Assembly (NCBI GenBank): GCA_964034945.1
Contig: OZ035961.1
Coordinates: 45,062,184-45,126,183 of the forward strand
Reading direction: 5' to 3'
Length of the DNA stretch: 64,000 bases
From: Chrysopilus asiliformis
Taxonomy: Eukaryota > Arthropoda > Insecta > Diptera > Rhagionidae
This document shows positions 57,436 to 64,000 of this stretch, in pieces. The notes under the pieces are model-generated. The model worked only from the letters and a program-made list of their open reading frames with translations. It did no database searches and was not told where the DNA came from. Position 1 is the first letter of the stretch. Each line of letters starts with the position of its first letter. Both the position numbers and the translations under genes were made by a program.

Positions 57436-60396
57436 GTAAAAGTTATCTCGAGAAAAATCAGAGAGCTGAAATTATCCAAAGACCATTGAAATTACATTGA
57501 AAACAAAAAATCATGTTACACAGTGTAATTAATGCTTTTCCAATCATTCATTAAATAAAAAAAACTACAATCGAGTAACTATATAAAAGACAACACAGTA
57601 TAAAACGTGTTTGATATTGAAAATTTATCATTGCGTATTGATTTTCACACCTTTACAACATGGTAATTGCGGAATTCAACACGTTTCCTGTGATATCCAG
57701 CTTAAATACAGTATAATCGTCTTAGGCTTTAAAGATGTCCAGAAAATGCTAATGACGATGTTCTTCACTTCTGCTAAGTGCACAGATCAGGTTTAATAAG
57801 ATATAGAATCACTTGCATGGCAGACAAAGTCCATTCTCACTTTAACCGATTTATCGGACTTGAGTTACCATCGATCGACTCGCTTGAACCGATCACGTAA
57901 ATTATAAGTTCTCGACTATCATTTGGTGCCATCATCATTTTCATCAAATCAGATATTATTGCGATTGCACCGGTTCACTGTATCTATAAGATAAATCACA
58001 TGGCTTTTTATGCAGTGGCAACCACGCATGCTATTCACATTTTTTTATTCTTATATTATAAAAAAGTTTTTTTTTCTCTCCTATCTATTCGAGGTGATAT
58101 TAATAATAGCAATAATTATGAAAATGACGATGATGATGGTCAAATTCATAATGCCGAGAAACCGGCTATAATGACCACGCCCACATTTGAGGTGGAGCCA
58201 TTGATCTTTAACAAGATCCAAGATTCAAGATCCGAAGCTTGTGCATCTTCCAACATTCTTATATGTAAGCAAAAGTGCTCGTTGTACTTTAACGATTTTT
58301 GAAATTTCTTAAAACTATTGAGAAGTAGAAAAAATTAAACTAAATTAAATACCAATCGTTGCTTTTGTAATGATTAACATTTTTACCTGTAAAATATAAC
58401 TACTAATACCTAATGATTTTAACATTTACCCAACTTGTAAGACGATTAGCGTCGTATGCAAAGATATGGAATACGATGTAATCGAAATTAATGCTTAAAA
58501 TATGCTTTTAATGGAGGATCAGAATAATTTTATGAATGAAATTGATATACGATCACTAATGGAACGCCGATCAATTACTGGGAAAGATCATTAGTTTTTG
58601 AGAGGTTTTTTTTTCAATGGAATGATGTGCAAATTTGTAGACATATTGTATTACGTGGGAGAAATTCACCACGATCTGTAAATTTCGAACACACTTTACA
58701 AGACGTTCCATAAGTTAGAAAAGAAGTTGCAATACAAGAAGTTATGTCTCTACTTCAAAAAGTTGTTTTCAAATGTTTTCTTTTGGTTTAAAAAAAACCA
58801 AAGTTGTGCTAAATATTTATGCAAATGTGATGACTTAAATTGAAATTTATTGATCATTATTATAATTCCAGAAACCCGATGACGATTATAAATTAATTTC
58901 TAATTTACTTTCAAGTTTTTTTTTACTTTCTTATTCCTACGCTGACCAATAAATTATTTTGTTTCTGAAAATCTACGTATTTCGCTTTAAAGACACTTCT
59001 GAAGGAGCCAAGTAGTAGTTTATTTAAATGGCTGTTTACTAGATTGAAACTATGGCGTTTTAAATTTTATTGCGACAACCAAAATAAAATATTTTATTTA
59101 TTTTTTCTAACAAAAAGTTATCCAATTCTTAATGTTTTGGTAGAAATGTTTTGATGTTTCGTCACCGGATTTCTGATTTGTGACATACGCCAATTTGTTA
59201 GTTTTGAGTAAATTAAAGATTAGAGTTTACTTACTCAAAACCTAGGCCATAGGATTTTGTGTAATTTGACCCAATAAATACTCATACAGTTGACTTTTCC
59301 AAATCCAGGTTTCAATAAATTTTGAAACTTAATAAAGAAGTTTAGCTATTTTTGTGAAACGCGAAATTCGTAGTTTGTCATCTCATTTTTAGCAATTTTT
59401 TTATTGTCGTGTATTTGAAGTGGAACAAAACATGGTACAATTTGGGACTTGTTGACAAGGATGATTTTATACCACTTCGTACAAAAACTGTGAAAAATTT
59501 AAGTGACCCTCTCCGATTTCGATGGAATTTGGCAGACACTTCTTTTTATAGAAGAACAATATCCGTATTTTTTAGTTTGACCATGCGGCGCATAGTTTGG
59601 ATTTTAGAAGAGCTTGAAGAGTCGATTCCTCCAGCTTTCAAAAATTTGTAGCTTCCTAACTATTCATTCTACACAAAAATAGACATTGTTCTCTTAGACA
59701 TTGTTGGGCTATCCAAAAAAAAATTGAGATAAAAAATTTCAAGTACTTTTGAAGGACGACATGAGAATTTCCTTTAAATATCCTTAAATATATCAAAAAC
59801 TGCATTCTTTTTTTTTGATTTTTTTAGAGATTCCTCAATATGTTTACCCGTTTGGTACATGTTATTTTCTATGGGGGTTAAAGATTCTCTCTATACAAAT
59901 TAATGATGTTTAAGCTATTAGTATTCATTTAAAACAAAAAAAAAAAAAAAACAAATTAAAAATTTTTATTTTTTACAAATACGTCCACTGTAGTCCAGCT
60001 TTTTACTCAAAAAATCAAAATTGGGTCACAAATGCACCTAAAGGTGCACTGAATGAGAATAGAGTGTTGAAAATAAATAAATAAGAAGTCAATTAAAATC
60101 TTTAACTGCGTTGCCATATGGCATCAAAATATCGAATGGGTTAATTGAATTCTCCCAAAGCTTAATTTTAGGTTTCTGCCTGAATCCGGAATTAGAAAAT
60201 TTAACTTAATTCATGGATTTTGGTATTAAAATTAGAAAATGAAAGAATAATACTGTATACAACAACCAAAACTAAACTGGGGACGCGCTAAGCTTTTTTT
60301 TTAGACCAATTAAGGATCGCTAAGTACGACTCTGGAATAAAGTTTTGCTATATTACTTCCAGTTTGTGATATGAAATTACTCAAATTTTAAAAATA
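57436..60396. other. Intronic DNA without recognised repeats
   Basis: About 3 kb free of the window's repeat families. A 100-residue frame at 58,000-58,302 has a hydrophobic start and an Asp/Asn-rich middle but no known domain, and I do not call it a gene. The block 57,600-58,300 is a possible conserved non-coding candidate. Confidence 0.35.
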
Positions 60397-60576
60397 CAGT
60401 CAAAGTCCTCTAACTCGAATTGTCTGCTGCCATCAAAATCGCTTCGAGTTAGAGGAATTTCGACTTAGAGAGTTCTTTTTTAAAGAAAAATTGAAGGGAA
60501 CGCAAAAAAAAGTTAAAAAATTCGAGTTAGTGGAAAATTCGAATTATAGGGATTTCGAGTTAGAGGACTTTGACTG
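60397..60576. mobile_element. pogo-like MITE (180 bp)
   Basis: Perfect inverted ends CAGTCAAAGTCCTCTAACTC and its complement are flanked by TA on both sides. The interior contains further CGAGTTAG words in both orientations. The start and TA target fit pogo/Tigger-type MITEs. No frame. Confidence 0.9.
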
Positions 60577-61046
60577 TATTTAAAACTTTTCCATTTGCTA
60601 TGTGACCTCTTTGGTGTCTTGGGAAAAGTTATTCGTCATTACTAGACGAAACTTTCTTGTTTCGACGGTAACCTCGCACCACCTCTTTTTACCCTACTTC
60701 TGGGATTTTTTCAAACTATTTTTTTTAAGAAAATGGCCATATCTGGTGAACAGTGGAAAAATTTATTGTATCTTTGGGAAAAATGTTTCTCGATACCGAA
60801 ATTTTGATATTCTATAAGCAATTCGACACCGAAATTTTGATATTCTATAAGCAAGATCCTACAGGCAAGACCTTTTTTATGAAAATATTTTTTAAAATAG
60901 AAAAATTACGGATTTACTATGAATTTTTGTGGAACCTCGGTTCAACGCTTGGGTTTATGAAAATTCTTCTGGAACGGAGGTGTCACTGTATCATAAAAAT
61001 GATTTTTTTCACCAAATTAAAATTATACTATTTCACTTTGAATGAT
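60577..61046. other. Intronic DNA with a short direct repeat
   Basis: A roughly 29-base tandem duplication containing CCGAAATTTTGATATTCTAT occurs at about 60,798-60,856. Otherwise nothing was recognised. Confidence 0.5.
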
Positions 61047-61197
61047 GAAGAAAAATGTGCCGCAGGCTGATTTTTTTTAAAGAATACCTCGCAAGGTGAC
61101 ATTTTTGTTTAGAAATAGGCAGACGAAACCATTTCTATAGAAAAATGTCTCTATTCTTAAAAAAATGGCCTGCGGCACATTTTTCTTAGGCGTCTTT
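61047..61197. repeat. Small inverted repeat, GC-rich tips
   Basis: GAAAAATGTGCCGCAGGC (about 61,050) and GCCTGCGGCACATTTTTC (about 61,170) are inverted copies around about 90 AT-rich bases. It could be a tiny MITE, but no target duplication is clear. Confidence 0.6.
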
Positions 61198-62877
61198 CGT
61201 GGTTTTTGATCTGCAATACGTATTTTGTGTTGAAACAAAACAAAGAAATAGTTTTTTCGTCTAGCTATGCAAAAATGCAGACTTTGACCAAGATTTAGCC
61301 TAAGATTTCCAAGCAATATGGCAAATTCGAGTTGAATAATTTCAAAAATCGACAATAAATATTTAATCTTACGATTAAATTAAGCAGAATCATCGGTCAA
61401 TATTTAATAGGACATTTAAATCCAAAACGACGCTGGGAAAGGGCACTGCTGATCTTACCATACTATCAAATTTTAGGAACAGGGGTCATATGAGAAGGGA
61501 GAACCACTACCCTGGATTCAAAATAAAAATTTCAAAATTGCCTAATATCATCGATCATTTTACACCTCAGAATTTTTAACATTTTAGTCAAATTGATTGT
61601 ACTAATTTTTACTTAATTTGTAATATTTAGTACATTTAACTTTTCTCGATTCATTGGAATAACTCGCCCGGGACAGTATAACGGGACACATACCTACAAT
61701 ATGCCTAGCTACGTTCATCAAGAAAAAAAACCTGCTCCTTAGGGAATTTTAAAATTCTCGACATTCTTCAAGATCTAGATCTCAGCTCACACCTGGTACA
61801 GAATTTGTTGTTCAAATGTAATCCTTAAAAGCAGCAAGCACCTGGAATGAACGTTCAATTGTGGTTAATTCCCTAAAGCAAATCCCTACGAAACCATTAT
61901 TAGAAATTCAATTATAAAATTGGCAACATGCCTCTGATTTCTGTTGTGCTGTCCAGTCGGATATTGAAAGCGTTATTTAAATACAACAAATATATACAAC
62001 AGTTCATAATGCGGTGGTTGGTAATGTCAAAACATCATTTTTCATAAATTACCAAAGTATTCAGGAAATGCTGGAAAAAATGACAATTTAGTTGGAAAAA
62101 ATGACATTTTTACACCAAAGAATAGAAAGGACAAGTTTGCCAACAACCAATTCAGATTTATGCCCAGTCATATCCTGGCTTTTAAGGGTAAACAATCGAC
62201 AATACACACAAACTTATACAATGCGAATAAACTATCCAACTGAGAATGAAAACTGTGCAATTTGTTGTTCATTCAAGGGCGACTAAAATTGAAAAAGGAC
62301 ATCGTTTAAAAGGAAACCAATATGAATGCGATTTTAGTTCAAAAGGATGCGCCCTTTTTTAAATTTCCCCGTACTTTCCGCTTGTTTTTTTTCGTAACAT
62401 ACATCAAAACGCCTTTATAGAACACACAATTTAGTCTGAGGATATTTGGGTATAATTGAGAACGAACTTTCGTTTCATGGTGAATGAACTTTTTATGAAA
62501 AATCATTGACTTGCGTGTAGCCAATTTGCCTGATCATTTATATCCGAAAAGGGTTCTTTTGCTTAACGAGCAAAGAGGGTAGTAAATTTATTGTAAATAC
62601 CCTGATTTCTCTTGTTTAATCAGCTATTGTTGAGATTGAGTATTTAAGATAAATTCAAGTTTGATTTATAGGCATAGTTAAAGAAATGTTGTGGATGGTT
62701 ACATTGCGATTTATATAATTCTCAGAATTCCTTTAATATTCCTTTAATGTGATCCAATATTTTAACACAGATATTTTGCATAAAACATTATTAAGGGTTT
62801 TATAAAGCATTATTTTCTTTACAAGGTAGATATCGGTTTGCTTGTTTTTTTACATCTAAAATTTTAAAATAAAAAAT
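61198..62877. other. Intronic AT-rich DNA
   Basis: No gene or defined repeat was recognised. Confidence 0.4.
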
Positions 62878-62881
62878 TTAA

Positions 62882-63241
62882 CACACTAACTGCCACGACA
62901 GTTTTAAGCCTTTTTCGAATATTTAGTTGTCCGTCAAAAAGGCACTAAGAGAAAAAAAAAATTGAAACAAAATTATACCTAAATGTTATTTTATTACCAT
63001 AAAATGTGTGCAACTACAAAAAGTCGTTGCGGTTGCAGCGAACACTTTAACCCATTTTGGCCCAGCCTCGTGTTTCCATAATAGCAACTTTGACTTATAT
63101 GTGGTACCAATAATAATCCAAATTGCTCAACGTACTGGTCGTTAAACCGATCATTTGGGTCAAAATGGGTTAATAATTTTCATTGTGGCCTTGTGTACAG
63201 TTAGAAGTCAGGTCTTTTTGACTGACGTGGCAGTTAGAGTG
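62882..63241. mobile_element. piggyBac-like MITE (outer)
   Basis: Flanked by TTAA (62,878-62,881 and 63,242-63,245). The ends CACACTAACTGCCACGACAG and, inverted, CACTCTAACTGCCACGTCAG match at 18 of 20 positions. A smaller piggyBac-like MITE is inserted inside. No coding capacity. Confidence 0.9.
63051..63169. mobile_element. piggyBac-like MITE (inner, nested)
   Basis: A 119-bp element with its own TTAA flanks (63,047-63,050 and 63,170-63,173). The ends CCCATTTTGGCCCA and TGGGTCAAAATGGG are inverted with one mismatch. Confidence 0.88.
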
Positions 63242-63245
63242 TTAA

Positions 63246-64000
63246 GGATCCTTAATAACAGATTTTTTTTTATTATTCAATGAAAAAAACTACTATTCTT
63301 GTCATTGACCAGTTAAAAATGGCAATTTTTTAAATTTGACATCAACATCTTAGACTGAACGTTACACTTACCGACAGTTGGTCAGGGGTTCAATGGAGAG
63401 AGGGTGGGAATAAATTCTTCAAAAAAAAAAACTTGCCTGAAGAATTCTTTAACGAGCTAAGAAAATCACATTCCCACTCCATTGAATACGACAAAAGTTA
63501 ACAGGCGAAGGGTTTTGAAGACGGAGAGGCGTTAATTATATTCTTTTCTCTGGAAATAACTCTGTCTGTATAAAACATTGTAGTAGAATTGGTCGAGCAA
63601 TTTAAATATTTATTGATTTTTTTCTGCGGCTATTTGAGTTTATTCTGCATCTAAACATGATTTGATGGTTAAGTTCTTAGTTTGTAAGTTTTGATCAGAA
63701 CAGGGTTTTTGTCATATTCTCCCTTATTATTTAAACAGTATTTGTTCTTTAGTGCAAACAATTCATAGTTGTAAGACCTCGAGTCGATCTCTAACCCATA
63801 AATATATTTTAAAAATTTTATCACGATGAATTTAATAAAAAAAAATAAAAAAAAATGGTTTGACCAATTAAAGAGCACAATATTTTATAACAACGTTTCG
63901 CTTTTCCTATAGGTTACTCTTTGTAAACCACTCAATCGATTGGGCTGCCTTTTTCACAAGATTTTAGTTTTTTTTAACTAATAAGGTTCAAATTTTGTCA
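63246..64000. other. Intronic AT-rich DNA to window edge
   Basis: No gene or splice-acceptor-linked Hedgehog exon was recognised up to the end of the window. Confidence 0.4.

Larger units (their letters stand above)
20880..64000 (+). other. Presumed hedgehog intron 1 (open at right edge)
   Basis: No downstream frame shows the very conserved exon-2 region (Trp-Pro-Gly, Gly-Trp-Asp-Glu-Asp, Glu-Gly-Arg-Ala-Val motifs), and no other host gene is recognisable. The simplest reading is that the intron runs past the window edge, at least 43 kb, filled with the elements listed. A scaffold misjoin or a small missed exon cannot be excluded. Confidence 0.6.

Noticed and set aside
58000..58302. Possible small protein with hydrophobic start and acidic middle
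   Set aside because: No known domain, no splice or promoter support, lies within the presumed hedgehog intron; kept only as unassigned DNA.

Overview
This is AT-rich, repeat-laden eukaryotic DNA, almost certainly from an insect and probably a dipteran. The insect call rests on a clear hedgehog first exon close to insect Hedgehog proteins. The dipteran leaning rests on many copies of a short element with a (GTCY)n microsatellite core like the 'mini-me' elements described in flies. There are no operons, bacterial genes, rRNA genes or convincing functional tRNA genes.

The only host gene I can support is hedgehog. Its first coding exon lies on the + strand at about 20.53-20.88 kb: signal peptide, the CGPGRG lipid-modified N-terminus, and the start of the signalling domain, ending at a GT splice donor in the family's usual place. 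I found no second exon, and none of the long open frames downstream encodes the highly conserved exon-2 sequence. Positions 20,880-64,000 therefore look like one huge first intron (at least 43 kb) and 1-20.5 kb looks like 5' flank. Blocks without recognisable repeats (about 8.1-11.5, 17.1-20.5, 26.7-28.5, 30.7-32.6, 57.4-60.4 kb) are where regulatory DNA of this gene would be sought.

Most of the rest is transposon debris, largely non-autonomous and often nested. It includes: seven copies of a mini-me-like element; at least six copies or fragments of a second (GTCT)-bearing family, here called F; three internally deleted copies of a DD41D-type Tc1/mariner element; one young, internally deleted mariner; hAT-type elements with target duplications; piggyBac-type elements flanked by TTAA, one pair nested; two pogo-like MITEs; Helitron-like elements; a Penelope-like fragment between inverted terminal repeats; a tRNA-derived SINE; foldback elements; and several satellite-like tandem arrays.

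The most informative spots are the insertion-inside-insertion structures. At 13.7-16.1 kb an F element was split by a hAT, which was itself hit by a mini-me element and a Penelope element. At 25.4-26.2 kb a MITE sits inside the terminal CTAG of a Helitron-like element. At 51.2-54.9 kb an F element contains a 2.1-kb inverted-repeat element (holding the mariner), a mini-me copy and a pogo MITE. No undescribed protein-coding system is visible; the novelty is in the repeats and the very long hedgehog intron.
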